A DNA stretch of 49,898 nucleotides from CAISDA01 sp050258555 (GTDB lineage: Bacteria; Bacteroidota; Ignavibacteria; UBA10030; UBA8401), in the NCBI GenBank assembly GCA_050258555.1, contig JBLMZA010000054.1:1-49898 (forward strand), in the 5' to 3' direction. The translations under genes were made by a program, and so were the position numbers. Below the pieces are notes generated by a model. The model was not told where the DNA came from, did no database searches, and worked only from the letters and a program-made list of their open reading frames with translations. Position 1 is the first letter of the stretch; each line of letters starts with the position of its first letter. This document shows positions 34,352 to 43,431 of the stretch, in pieces.

Positions 34352-35803
34352 TTACGTCCGCGATTCTTCTTCCACATGGATCGACATCATGGTGACTGCG
34401 CCGTTGCGATTTATATATTTGACCTTTCCCCTGAGCGTTTCGCCGACCAGCTGTCCCACAAGATGAAGTCCGACATGCTCGTCGCCGGCTGCGATGGTCC
34501 CTCGGGGAAATCCCGCGCCGTTGTCGCTGAACTCGATGCAGATCATCTCCTCCTCCATCCAGAAGCTGATGCGTATCTCGGGCTCCGCAACTGCGGCAAA
34601 TGCATGCTTCATGCTGTTCGTGGCCAGCTCGTTCAGCACAAGCGCAAGATTGTTCGCCTGACGCGGCGATACGGTGATGTCGCTCGGTCCCACCATGAGC
34701 GCAACGGAGCGTTCAGGCTCGTACACGGAGATGATGCCGCTCACGATCTTCCACGAAAGGTCGCTGATATTCAGCGGCGCCCACTTCGAATCGGAGAGCA
34801 TCTGGTGAACGTTCAGCAGCCCGTTGATCCGCTGCTCAAAGTCATCCCAGATCGATTCCGCATTGCGCATCTGCACGTCGCGCGTGCGCCGCTTTTCTGC
34901 AAGAACAAGTCCGAGGATCGTCATCAGATTGTTCTTGACGCGGTGGTTGATTTCGTTCAGCAGTTCGTCCTTGAGATGGGCGTGCTTCCGCGTCTGTATG
35001 TACATTTTCTGCAGCTCTTCCTCGGTCCGCTTCCGCTCCGTAATGTCGGTGAAGATGCAATGCGTGCGGGCAACGGTCCCTTTCCCGTCATAGGCGACTT
35101 TGCCTTCGTAGTCGATGAAAAACGACGTTCCGTCCTTTCGCATCATCTCGAGCTCCACATTGTGCACTTCGCCCGATCGCATGAGTTCCGGAAACAGCCG
35201 GCGCCAATGAACGGAGGAATCCTTCGTCAGGAAGTCGGGAAATTTCTTCCCGATCACCTCGTCGCGCTCGAAGCCGACGGTCTTCAGCCAGGTCGGATTG
35301 ATATCGAGAATCACCGCATCGGCGTCGAGCGACTGATAGCTCAGCGGTGCGTTCTCGAACAATCCACGGAAATGCCGTTCCGCCTCCGCCGTCTTCCGCT
35401 CCGTTTCCTTGTATTCCGTACGGTCGCGGATGACCGAAAGGATATAGAGTGCCTTCTTCTCCGTTTCGACAAACACGTTCGAGATCTCGAAACATTTCTT
35501 CGACGCGTTCCACAGCACGACCTCCCGCTCGAGATCGGGAGGCGAATTCCTGGTCTTGAACGCCTCCGTCACGGCATGCCGCGCTTCTTCATGGAATTCG
35601 CGACTGTACACGTCATAAAAGACGGAGCCCATGAGTTCCATTTCCGTCCTGTCGACCAGACGGCAGTAGGCCGCATTGACCATCACGATGCGGCACTGTT
35701 CGTCGATTACCCGTATGCCGTCGATCGTGGACTGCCAGAGTGCGTTCAATAACGGGTCGCTTTTTAAGGAATGAGCCGGAGAATCGTAGCGGGATGACGC
35801 CAT
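34352..35803 (-). CDS. PAS-domain sensor histidine kinase (HisKA_2 type)
   Basis: It has 483 residues, with no membrane segment or signal peptide, so it is a cytoplasmic sensor. Two PAS domains (about 15-135 and 140-265; the second ends in the PAC signature IFTDITERKRTEEEL) precede a short helix. A HisKA_2 dimerisation domain follows, with the phospho-acceptor His287 in NEINHRVKNNLMTILGLV, then an HATPase domain (N-box LNELATNSMKHAF, G-box FSDNGAGFP, HVGLHLVGQLV). The HRxKNN motif places it with kinases that phosphorylate single-domain-type regulators. It is directly upstream of the response regulator, which makes that protein its likely partner. The signal is not identifiable. AAAGG lies about eight bases before the ATG. 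Confidence 0.92.
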   Translation of the reverse strand: MASSRYDSPAHSLKSDPLLNALWQSTIDGIRVIDEQCRIVMVNAAYCRLVDRTEMELMGSVFYDVYSREFHEEARHAVTEAFKTRNSPPDLEREVVLWNASKKCFEISNVFVETEKKALYILSVIRDRTEYKETERKTAEAERHFRGLFENAPLSYQSLDADAVILDINPTWLKTVGFERDEVIGKKFPDFLTKDSSVHWRRLFPELMRSGEVHNVELEMMRKDGTSFFIDYEGKVAYDGKGTVARTHCIFTDITERKRTEEELQKMYIQTRKHAHLKDELLNEINHRVKNNLMTILGLVLAEKRRTRDVQMRNAESIWDDFEQRINGLLNVHQMLSDSKWAPLNISDLSWKIVSGIISVYEPERSVALMVGPSDITVSPRQANNLALVLNELATNSMKHAFAAVAEPEIRISFWMEEEMICIEFSDNGAGFPRGTIAAGDEHVGLHLVGQLVGETLRGKVKYINRNGAVTMMSIHVEEESRT

Positions 35804-35876
35804 GACAATTGCCTTTCAGCAAGAGATGAGCCTTCGATCCGCCCAACGATCGGCGTGGTCTGGAGATGAACAAACA

Positions 35877-35914
35877 CTTCGCCCCTATCACAACCGAAAC
35901 AGACAGGGGCGAAG
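35877..35914 (-). terminator. Hairpin after the C45-type hydrolase gene
   Basis: CTTCGCCCCT and AGGGGCGAAG form a perfect 10-bp stem with an 18-base loop. On the minus strand it is followed by TGTTTGTTC, only moderately T-rich. It lies between the hydrolase stop (35981) and the histidine kinase start (35803). Termination is likely but not certain. Confidence 0.6.
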
Positions 35915-35947
35915 TAAGGTTCCGCAGCGTATTTTGCGGCGGGATCC

Positions 35948-35995
35948 ATGCGGGAGTTCAGCGGCGCGTGCGCCGCGGCATCAATGCGGGAGTTC
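35948..35995. repeat. Short direct repeat around a GC hairpin at the 3-prime end of the hydrolase gene
   Basis: ATGCGGGAGTTC occurs at 35948-35959 and again at 35984-35995, 36 bases apart. Between them GCGGCGC and GCGCCGC form a 7-bp palindrome (35961-35976). The second copy is part of the last codons of the hydrolase (ELPH stop, read on the minus strand), so the first looks like a duplicated gene end. No function is evident. Confidence 0.45.
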
Positions 35996-38900
35996 CGCAG
36001 CGGGCGCCGGCCGGTACCCCTTCTCGACGATTGCATCCTTCTTGAACACGGCCCAGGACGGAATGCGCGGAAGCGTTTTGGTCATGGCATACTGTTGGAG
36101 AATCGAGTTGCCGATGAACCAATACACCGCCTTGGAGGGATTGAACGGATTCGGCGCAGCAATGAAGAGTCCGTCATCCGAGGCGCCGTATACGGTGCCC
36201 TTCCACGCAAACCAATTGCCGCCCGACTGCAGGCTGAGTTTTTCCGCGATGCGTTTCGCCAATTCATTATCCGCGGGACTGCCGAGCACGACGAGATCGC
36301 GCGAGGCGAGTTCGGCATCGCTGATCTCCGTATCCTTATAGAGCGGCAGGAGGCTCTCTGTGAAGCGGTCGGCAGCCATCTTCTGGAATTTCAGAGCGAG
36401 CGTATGATTGGCTTCGGTCTGCCTCGATGTGCCGTAGACGATCGCCGTGGTCGAAAAGTCGTCGGAGAAGTTGGAGAACGTAAAGTAGTTCTCGCGTTCC
36501 GTCGGGACGTCGGCGCCGCTGTTGACTGTGAGCGAGAGGGGCTTATCGACGACGGAAATGGACACCGATGTCGACGCGCCGTCGACTTCGATCAGCCGAT
36601 GGATCGTTTCCTTTTCCGTCTGCAGTGCAGCCGTAACGAGGAAGTGATACGGTGTTCCCTTTTGCGTGATCACGGCATTGACCGTATACTGTGCAGAATG
36701 CGCCGCGCCTGCCGATGCAGGGGCCGCCGCCGAGGCTTCGGCGAGAGGACCCGACGCCTTGTCCGCGGACACCTCAGCAGAGACGGTGAATGCGGGAAGA
36801 TCGCGGCGTTCGAGCCATTGTCCGATGAATGCCTTGAGCGGCCGACCGGTTTCCTTTTCCAGCAGCGCAACGATCTGCTGCGTGCTTGCTTCCCTTCCGG
36901 CAAAGGCATTGTGCAGTGCCGTCATGGCTTTCGAGAATGCGGCATTGCCGAGAAGCAGTCGCAGCTGATGCAGCGCGAATGTGCCGCGGATGCGCGGAAC
37001 CTGATAATACTTGAATTGCTCATACGACACTTTCGCCTCGTTCGCGGCGATCGCTCCTTCGCGCGCCGTCGTATAGGCGATGCGGCAGTTCAATTCATTC
37101 AACTCGTCGCGCAGATAGGCGGACGCCTTCGGCGCTCCGGCGGGCATCGCATTCAGCATGTTCCAGTATGCGGCGGTGCCGCTGGTATACCAGTTCTCTT
37201 TTGCCGATGCAGGAAACACCGAACCGTGCCAGAGCATCTGCTTGTCGAAGGCATATACGTTTTTCACGCTGTCGAAATTCTCCGGCGCGGCGTGCTTCGG
37301 CGCATCCGCCGCCATGGCCGCGTGCGCCTTCTTCAGGCCGTCGACAAACAATTTCGGAGCGATCACCGAATAGCCGAGCGTGAACTGCGGCTGCGCACCG
37401 GGGAGATCCGGAATGCGTCCGTTTTCCGACACGAATTTTTCACGGAGCGTCACCTTGCCGTAATGCGCGAAGAACATCATGCGATCGGCCATGGCGCCGG
37501 TGGTCACTTTCCCGTCGCAGGCGTGCGGCCGGTTGATCGGCGATGTCGCAAGCACATCGATGCCGGCATTGGCATCGATCGCGCTGTAGGTTGTATCGTA
37601 GAATTTCCTGAAGCTGATGTCGCGGTTCACGGGACGGAAGACCGCATCATACGGCGCATTGTCTTCGTTGACGGCGTATTCCCTGCGCACATTGTCCGAT
37701 TTCACATTGTTGTCGCTCCAATACCAGTCCTTCTGTCCGTCATACCACTGTCCCTTCGAACTTCTCCAGAGCGTATGCGTCTTCGTGCCGAGGGCCAGCA
37801 CGGCGACCTCGTCCGTCTTCGCATCGCCGATGAGCCAGTCGTTGGTGTAGAGTCCGTTGTTCTTCTCCGTCATGATGCGCACAACGTCGTCGATCGAATT
37901 GGAATACTGCGCCGCCTTGCGTATGCGGTAGGACTGCGGCGTTCCATCCGCATCGAACGGTCCCTGATTGACGGTCGTCTCGCCGATCATGATGCCCGCA
38001 TCGTTGATGTACCAATCGGCACCCGAATGGATTCCTCCGGGAAACGTTTCATAGACCAGGCGATGTCCTGCCGCCGGCTGGTCGTCGACGATCACGTTCC
38101 AATGGATGCCGGTGTAGCCGTTCCACATGAACAGCTGTCCGAAGACGATGCGTTTGTCCTTTGTGGCCGATTTCGTGGCGAGGAAGGACGAGCATTTATG
38201 CAAGCGTTCCTGCACGGTCAGCTCGTCCTCCGCCGAAAGGAATGACTTGCCTGTGAGCGCGGTCGGAGTCACGGGAAGCGCGTCGCCCGCATAGGAAATA
38301 TCGACCGCGCAATTGAGCGTGACGATGTCGATGAGCGAAAGCGGACGGCCGAAGATCGTCGCTCCGGCCTTGTTCGCGCCATCGGCGATGCCTTTCATTT
38401 CTTCCAGAAATTCCGCATCGAATTTGCGCAGCATGAGCGCGTCGGCGGCGAAGCGCGTCTCGTTCCAACCCGCCTGAGGCGCCGCGTTGTTTTTGTTGAT
38501 CGAGAGCTTGTTGACGAATTCCCGGATCTCGTCTGCCACAAGATATCCGTACTGGTATCCGCGTTTGTAGGGAGCGCCCTCGATGTGCACGAAGATCCAT
38601 CCCCTGTCTTCGAAACGGAATGCATCGCCATACCATTTGACCGTTTCCATCGGAATGAGCTGCGTGATGTCGCTGACCGGTTCGATCGTCACATCATCGA
38701 ACCATGCCGTACCCTGCGCATCGCCGTTTTTGCCGAGATGGAGGCAAACGGCATCCGTTGCCTGTGTGGCGATGAAGACGGCTTCGATCTTCTTCCAGTC
38801 CGATGTTCCTCCCGCTGTGGTAGACTGATTCGTGAACGGGAAAGACGCCATGGACAGGCACGCGCCGAGCGGCGTCGGGTACTGTTCATGTCCGGCGGTG

Positions 38901-39187
38901 CGGACCCCTTCGGTCTTCACCCATGCGCTGACCCGATACAGCGATCCGATCGTCAGCGTGACCGGCACGGAACGGACCGTCGAGTGGGCCGGCGTCTGGT
39001 GTGTGAGCCGGACGGATCCTTTTCCCCCATGGCCTGCCGATGCGTCATAGGCGGCCGATCCCGCCGGAAGCGTCCATTCCGAAACAGAAGCGTCGAAAGT
39101 TCCATTGTGAAGTGTCTGAGCAGCGGCGGTGAAGGAACACAGCAGCAGGCAGAGTGCGGCAGCAGAGATCGTCTTTACCATCGTCAT
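35981..39187 (-). CDS. Large secreted C45 / phospholipase B-like hydrolase with an M1-peptidase-like tail
   Basis: It has 1068 residues with a signal peptide (MTMVKTISAAALCLLLCSFTAAAQ). Domains in order: a carbohydrate-binding-module-like beta sandwich (about 25-170; NGTFDASVSEWTLPAG, YRVSAWVKTEG, WFDDVTIEP); an Ntn-hydrolase region of the peptidase C45 / phospholipase B-like type (about 185-640; GAPYKRGYQYGYLVADEI, then HKCSSFLATKSATKDKR); and a region like the end of M1 aminopeptidases (about 720-805; LEKETGRPLKAFIGQWLERR). Cys332 in KCSSF is the probable nucleophile exposed by self-cleavage. No HExxH zinc motif is present, so the M1-like part is not a working peptidase. A C-terminal region of unknown fold follows. 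The motif NPFNPSK near residue 1015 is internal and is not a sorting signal. Hydrolysis of an amide or ester outside the inner membrane is inferred; the substrate is unknown. Confidence 0.8.
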   Translation of the reverse strand: MTMVKTISAAALCLLLCSFTAAAQTLHNGTFDASVSEWTLPAGSAAYDASAGHGGKGSVRLTHQTPAHSTVRSVPVTLTIGSLYRVSAWVKTEGVRTAGHEQYPTPLGACLSMASFPFTNQSTTAGGTSDWKKIEAVFIATQATDAVCLHLGKNGDAQGTAWFDDVTIEPVSDITQLIPMETVKWYGDAFRFEDRGWIFVHIEGAPYKRGYQYGYLVADEIREFVNKLSINKNNAAPQAGWNETRFAADALMLRKFDAEFLEEMKGIADGANKAGATIFGRPLSLIDIVTLNCAVDISYAGDALPVTPTALTGKSFLSAEDELTVQERLHKCSSFLATKSATKDKRIVFGQLFMWNGYTGIHWNVIVDDQPAAGHRLVYETFPGGIHSGADWYINDAGIMIGETTVNQGPFDADGTPQSYRIRKAAQYSNSIDDVVRIMTEKNNGLYTNDWLIGDAKTDEVAVLALGTKTHTLWRSSKGQWYDGQKDWYWSDNNVKSDNVRREYAVNEDNAPYDAVFRPVNRDISFRKFYDTTYSAIDANAGIDVLATSPINRPHACDGKVTTGAMADRMMFFAHYGKVTLREKFVSENGRIPDLPGAQPQFTLGYSVIAPKLFVDGLKKAHAAMAADAPKHAAPENFDSVKNVYAFDKQMLWHGSVFPASAKENWYTSGTAAYWNMLNAMPAGAPKASAYLRDELNELNCRIAYTTAREGAIAANEAKVSYEQFKYYQVPRIRGTFALHQLRLLLGNAAFSKAMTALHNAFAGREASTQQIVALLEKETGRPLKAFIGQWLERRDLPAFTVSAEVSADKASGPLAEASAAAPASAGAAHSAQYTVNAVITQKGTPYHFLVTAALQTEKETIHRLIEVDGASTSVSISVVDKPLSLTVNSGADVPTERENYFTFSNFSDDFSTTAIVYGTSRQTEANHTLALKFQKMAADRFTESLLPLYKDTEISDAELASRDLVVLGSPADNELAKRIAEKLSLQSGGNWFAWKGTVYGASDDGLFIAAPNPFNPSKAVYWFIGNSILQQYAMTKTLPRIPSWAVFKKDAIVEKGYRPAPAAELPH

Positions 39188-39227
39188 CCCGGGTCAGTGA
39201 GAGGATTGCGCATGCAATGTGATGCGT

Positions 39228-39266
39228 GAGTATTCCGCTAAAATAGGCATTTGTTTTGAAATACTC
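39228..39266. repeat. Inverted repeat between icmF and the secreted hydrolase gene
   Basis: GAGTATTCC (39228-39236) and GAAATACTC (39258-39266) are inverted copies matching at eight of nine positions, with a 21-base spacer. They fill the 81-base gap between the icmF stop and the hydrolase start. This may be an operator or a weak hairpin; no T tract follows. Confidence 0.4.
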
Positions 39267-39268
39267 AA

Positions 39269-42200
39269 TCAGAAGCCGCGCCGATATTTTCCTCCGGCTT
39301 CATAGAGCACGCGCGTGATCTCTCCGAGCGAGGCATGCTGCACCGTCTCGAGCAGCTCTTCGAAAATATTGCGGCCGCTCAGGATGGCATCCTTCAGGTT
39401 CGCAAGCGCCCCGGGCGCATGCCCGCGGTGGCGCGCATGGAATTCGGCAAGCTGCTGCAGCCGCTCACGCTTTTCATCGTCCGTCGTGCGCGTGACGGGC
39501 ACGGGCTGCGCGAGATCCTCCTTCGCCTCGTTAATGAACGTGTTGACGCCCACCACGGGATATTCTCCGTTTTGTTTCAGCTCTTCGTAATACAGCGATT
39601 CCTCCTGGATCTTCGCCCGCTGATACTGCGACTCCATGGCGCCGAGCACGCCTCCGCGCCGTGAGATCCGTTCGAATTCCTCGAGCACGGCTTCCTCGAC
39701 CATGTCGGTGAGCGTGTCGATGATGAAGGAGCCCTGATTCGGATTCTCGTTCTTCGTCATTCCGAATTCCCCGGCAAGAATAAGCTGTATGGCGACCGAG
39801 CGGCGCACGGATGCTTCGGTGGGAGTCGTGATGGCCTCATCATAGGAATTCGTATGAAGCGAATTGCAGTTGTCGTAGTATGCAAGCAGCGCCTGCAATG
39901 TCGTCCTGATGTCGTTGAAATCGATTTCGCGCGCATGCAGCGACCGGCCCGATGTCTGGATATGATATTTGAGCTTCATGCTCTTGTCCGACGCATGATA
40001 CACGCGCTTCATTGCCACAGCCCAGATACGCCGCGCAACGCGGCCGATCACCGAATATTCCGGCTCCATGCCGTTGCTGAAGAAGAATGAAAGATTAGGC
40101 GCGAAGGTATCGATATCCAGCCCGCGGTTCATGAAATATTCCACATATGTGAAGCCGTTGGCAAGCGTGAAGGCAAGCTGCGTGATCGGATTGGCTCCCG
40201 CTTCGGCGATATGATAGCCGCTGATACTGAGCGTATAATACCGGTCGATGCCTTCGCGCGAAAAATATTCCTGCACGTCGCCTAGCAGGCGCATGGCAAA
40301 GTCGATCGAGAAAATGCATGTATTCTGCGCCTGATCCTCCTTCAGGATGTCTGCCTGCACCGTTCCGCGCAGGTTCCTGAATGTCCACTGCTTCAGCCTG
40401 GCGCGCTCTTCACCGCTCAGCACAACGCCGTCCTTCTCGCGGGCGGCTAGTTCCTTCCTGTACGCCGCCATGAAATACATGGCGAGTATGATCGGAGCCG
40501 GCGCATTGATCGTCATCGAGACGCTCGTCAACGGATCGGTCAGTGTGAAGCCGTCGTAGAGCTGTACCATGTCGTCGATCGTGCAGACGCTCACGCCGCT
40601 CTCGCCGATCTTGCCGAAGATGTCCGGCTTTTCATCGGGATCCTCTCCGTAGAGCGTAATGCCGTCGAACGCGGTCGACAGACGCTTGGCCGCATCATTC
40701 CTGCTCAGGAAGCGGAAGCGGGCATTGGTGCGCGCCGGACTTCCTTCTCCGGCAAACTGCCTCCGCGGTTCTTCCGTTGTGCGCCTGAATGTATAGACGC
40801 CCGCCGTGTACGGGAAATATCCGGGAAGGTTCTCTTTGTAGAAAAAGCGCACAAGCTCTTCCCAGGAGCGGTATGTCGGCAGCGCGACTTTCGGTATCGG
40901 CAGCATCGAAAGGCTCACGGAGGCGAGCCTGATCGCATGCTCTTCATTCTGTATGCGGTAGGTAAGGCTCTCCTGTTCGTAGACCTTCCGCCTCTCCTCC
41001 CACGTCTCCAGAAATGCGCGCGTGCCGGGGAGCAATTCCTTCCAGCGCTCCGAGAGCTTGGCGACAAGCGGCTCTTTGACGCTCTCATCGCCCTCGAACT
41101 CCGCGATCGTTTCCTTGAGCGCATAGCAGCGGCCTGCGACTGCGGATTGTTCCTCCGCTTCCTCATTGTAGGCGCGCACGGCATCGGCGATCTCGGTGAG
41201 ATAATGGAGGCGCCGGTGGTCGATCAATCCTCCTTCGGACTGCTGCGCAACGGGGAGCGCCCCGAGCACGGCCTGATCGGCGGTGAAGCGGCACGACTCG
41301 TTGGCGCGCACCTGCTTCAGCATGTCCGCAAAGAGTCTGTTGACCGCGGGATTGTTGAACTGGCTGCTGATGGTTCCGTATATCGGCAATCCGGATTCTT
41401 CCTGAAGCACGCGCCGCGGCATGCGCATGTTCCGGCTCTTCGTATACTGCGCCGTGACATGACGAAGCGCATCTTCGGCTCCCGTCTTCTCGAATTTGTT
41501 GATCACAATATAATCCGCCATATCGAGCATGTCGATCTTTTCCAGCTGCGACGGCGCGCCGAACTCCGGCGTCATCACAAAGAGCGACAGATCGGCCACG
41601 GACGTGATCTCGCTGTCTCCCTGTCCGGTTCCGCTTGTCTCCACGAATATGATGTCGAAGCCGTAGGCTTTCATCACGCGCACGGCATCGTGAATGGAGA
41701 GGCTGAGTTCGTTCGCGCTTTCGCGCGTGGCAAAGCTGCGGAAGAACACGCGGGGGGAATAAATGCTGTTGTAGCGGATCCGGTCGCCGAGAAACGCGCC
41801 GCCGGTGAGCTTGCGCGAAGGATCGACGGCGAGCACGCCGATGCGGCAGTCCGGAGAGACTTTCAGGAAGCGGTTGACAAGCTCATCGATCAGCGAACTT
41901 TTGCCGCAGCCTCCGGTGCCCGTCACGCCGATCACGGCCGAGGCAAGCTTGTCGGCATGCCGGATCTGGTCCCGGAGGCCTTCGACGCGCTCCGGCTGGT
42001 TAATCGTGCGCTCGATGTGCGACAATAATCGGGAAATGGTGAGCTGGTCCGAGGTATCGGCCTTCTCCAGTTCCTCCGCCGCATTGAACGGAAGCACATC
42101 CTGGAGGCGTCCTTCCTTCGCCTCACCGATCCGCCGCACGATATCATCGGCGATGCCGTGAATGCCGAGCGTCTGTCCCTCGGCCGCATGATAGATCCGG

Positions 42201-42529
42201 GCAACGCCGTAGCGTTCGAGTTCGCGGATCTCCTCGGGCAGGATCACGCCTCCGCCTCCTCCGAAGACGAGCACGTGCGGAGCGCAGCGTTCGGCAAGAC
42301 GGTCCACCAAGTAGCGGAAGAACTCGTTGTGTCCTCCCTGATACGAACTCACAAGCACGGCATCGGCATCTTCCTGCACGGCTGCCGCCGTAATTTCCTC
42401 CACCGACCGATTGTGGCCGATGTGCACGACTTCCGCTCCGCGCCTGTACATGAGCTTCGAAAAAATATTGATCGACACATCATGCCCGTCGAACAATGCC
42501 GCCGCCGTGACGATCCTCATTTTCTCCAT
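39269..42529 (-). CDS. icmF: Fused coenzyme B12-dependent isobutyryl-CoA-type mutase (IcmF)
   Basis: Catalyses adenosylcobalamin-dependent carbon-skeleton rearrangement of a branched acyl-CoA (isobutyryl/n-butyryl-CoA or a relative). It has 1086 residues from the ATG at 42529. The domain order is the IcmF fusion: an N-terminal B12-binding domain (1-135; FDGHDVSINIF with axial His16, then HIGHNRSVEE); a MeaB/MeaI-type G-protein chaperone (about 190-500; P-loop GVTGTGGCGKSS at 201-212, ETSGTGQGDSE); and a mutase TIM barrel with its linker (about 520-1086; FPYTAGVYTFRRTTEEP, FAGEGSPARTNARF). The FPYTAGV and FAGEG elements and the fused chaperone distinguish it from methylmalonyl-CoA mutase. The frame continues upstream for about 180 codons over the next gene, but that part is unlike any mutase. 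GAAAGGG lies nine bases before the chosen ATG. It is the last gene of the acyl-CoA operon. Confidence 0.93.
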   Translation of the reverse strand: MEKMRIVTAAALFDGHDVSINIFSKLMYRRGAEVVHIGHNRSVEEITAAAVQEDADAVLVSSYQGGHNEFFRYLVDRLAERCAPHVLVFGGGGGVILPEEIRELERYGVARIYHAAEGQTLGIHGIADDIVRRIGEAKEGRLQDVLPFNAAEELEKADTSDQLTISRLLSHIERTINQPERVEGLRDQIRHADKLASAVIGVTGTGGCGKSSLIDELVNRFLKVSPDCRIGVLAVDPSRKLTGGAFLGDRIRYNSIYSPRVFFRSFATRESANELSLSIHDAVRVMKAYGFDIIFVETSGTGQGDSEITSVADLSLFVMTPEFGAPSQLEKIDMLDMADYIVINKFEKTGAEDALRHVTAQYTKSRNMRMPRRVLQEESGLPIYGTISSQFNNPAVNRLFADMLKQVRANESCRFTADQAVLGALPVAQQSEGGLIDHRRLHYLTEIADAVRAYNEEAEEQSAVAGRCYALKETIAEFEGDESVKEPLVAKLSERWKELLPGTRAFLETWEERRKVYEQESLTYRIQNEEHAIRLASVSLSMLPIPKVALPTYRSWEELVRFFYKENLPGYFPYTAGVYTFRRTTEEPRRQFAGEGSPARTNARFRFLSRNDAAKRLSTAFDGITLYGEDPDEKPDIFGKIGESGVSVCTIDDMVQLYDGFTLTDPLTSVSMTINAPAPIILAMYFMAAYRKELAAREKDGVVLSGEERARLKQWTFRNLRGTVQADILKEDQAQNTCIFSIDFAMRLLGDVQEYFSREGIDRYYTLSISGYHIAEAGANPITQLAFTLANGFTYVEYFMNRGLDIDTFAPNLSFFFSNGMEPEYSVIGRVARRIWAVAMKRVYHASDKSMKLKYHIQTSGRSLHAREIDFNDIRTTLQALLAYYDNCNSLHTNSYDEAITTPTEASVRRSVAIQLILAGEFGMTKNENPNQGSFIIDTLTDMVEEAVLEEFERISRRGGVLGAMESQYQRAKIQEESLYYEELKQNGEYPVVGVNTFINEAKEDLAQPVPVTRTTDDEKRERLQQLAEFHARHRGHAPGALANLKDAILSGRNIFEELLETVQHASLGEITRVLYEAGGKYRRGF

Positions 42530-42555
42530 GTCCACAGCCCTTTCTTCCCGCCTGC

Positions 42556-43404
42556 TCAATACAAGTAAAATCCCCTTTTCGTCTTCTTCCCGAGATATCC
42601 GGCCGAGACCATGCGCTTCAAAAGCGGAGCGGGACGGTACTTTGCATCGCCCATATCCCGAAGCAGCACTTCCATGATGAATAAACACACGTCCAGTCCG
42701 ATAAAATCCGCTAGGCGCAGCGGCCCCATGGGATGATTCATGCCGAGCTTCATCACGGTGTCGATCGCCTCGACATCGGCCACGCCTTCCTGCAGCACAA
42801 AGATCGCCTCGTTGATCATGGGCATCAGAATGCGGTTCGACACGAATCCCGGAGAGTCGTTGACTGCGACCGGGATCTTTCCCATCTTCGACGCAAGATC
42901 CATGATCGTGCGGTAGACCGCGTCCGATGTCTGGAGACCGCGCACCACTTCGACCAGTTCCATCACCGGCGCGGGATTCATGAAGTGCATGCCGATCACG
43001 CGCTCGGGATACGACGAGGCGCCCGCGATTTCGGTGACCGAGATGGTCGAGGTATTCGTGGCAAGGATGCATTCGGAATCCGTCAGCAGAGACAGGTCGG
43101 CAAAGAGCTGCTTCTTCACATCGGCTTTTTCAATCACCGCCTCGATGATGACGGAACATTCCCTGAGAGCATCGAGGGAATCGGCCGCCGTGATGCGGGC
43201 GATGACATCCCTGATGCCTGTCTCATCCAATTCGAGCTTCACCGCCTGCCGGTGTAGATTCGCATCGATCGACGACATGCCTTTTTCCAGCATCGCCGTA
43301 TCGACATCAACCATGATCGTGGAGAAACCTGCAAGCGCGCTGACATGGGCGATGCCGCTTCCCATGGTTCCCGCGCCGATGACGCCGATCGTTGTCGTGC
43401 CCAT
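42556..43404 (-). CDS. hbd: 3-hydroxybutyryl-CoA dehydrogenase
   Basis: Oxidises (S)-3-hydroxyacyl-CoA to the 3-keto form with NAD(P). It has 282 residues, the standard single-domain-pair size. The Rossmann motif is VIGAGTMGSGIAHV, the catalytic His-containing segment IGMHFMNPAPVMELVEV, and the family motifs NDSPGFVSNRILMP and GLDVCLFIMEVLLRDMGD are present. AAAGGA stands about eight bases before the ATG. It lies 26 bases upstream of the icmF start and 27 bases after the upstream enoyl-CoA hydratase. With that hydratase it would give the hydration and oxidation steps of a short-chain beta-oxidation. Substrate range beyond short chains cannot be read from the sequence. Confidence 0.93.
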   Translation of the reverse strand: MGTTTIGVIGAGTMGSGIAHVSALAGFSTIMVDVDTAMLEKGMSSIDANLHRQAVKLELDETGIRDVIARITAADSLDALRECSVIIEAVIEKADVKKQLFADLSLLTDSECILATNTSTISVTEIAGASSYPERVIGMHFMNPAPVMELVEVVRGLQTSDAVYRTIMDLASKMGKIPVAVNDSPGFVSNRILMPMINEAIFVLQEGVADVEAIDTVMKLGMNHPMGPLRLADFIGLDVCLFIMEVLLRDMGDAKYRPAPLLKRMVSAGYLGKKTKRGFYLY

Positions 43405-43431
43405 TGCGCCGTCCTTTATGTTCTGCCGCGT

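Noticed and set aside
36121..36150. NPFNPSK in the secreted hydrolase as a T9SS sorting motif
   Set aside because: It lies about 50 residues from the end without the rest of the sorting-domain pattern (no conserved Gly-x-Tyr or terminal Lys-rich strand).
35948..38245. A 765-codon plus-strand open frame under the secreted hydrolase
   Set aside because: Its translation is Arg-rich and low in pattern, while the opposite strand encodes a signal peptide and recognisable domains.
42530..43072. N-terminal extension of IcmF by about 180 codons
   Set aside because: The extension overlaps the 3-hydroxybutyryl-CoA dehydrogenase gene in another frame, is Arg/His-rich and matches no mutase domain; the ATG at 42529 starts exactly at the B12-binding domain.
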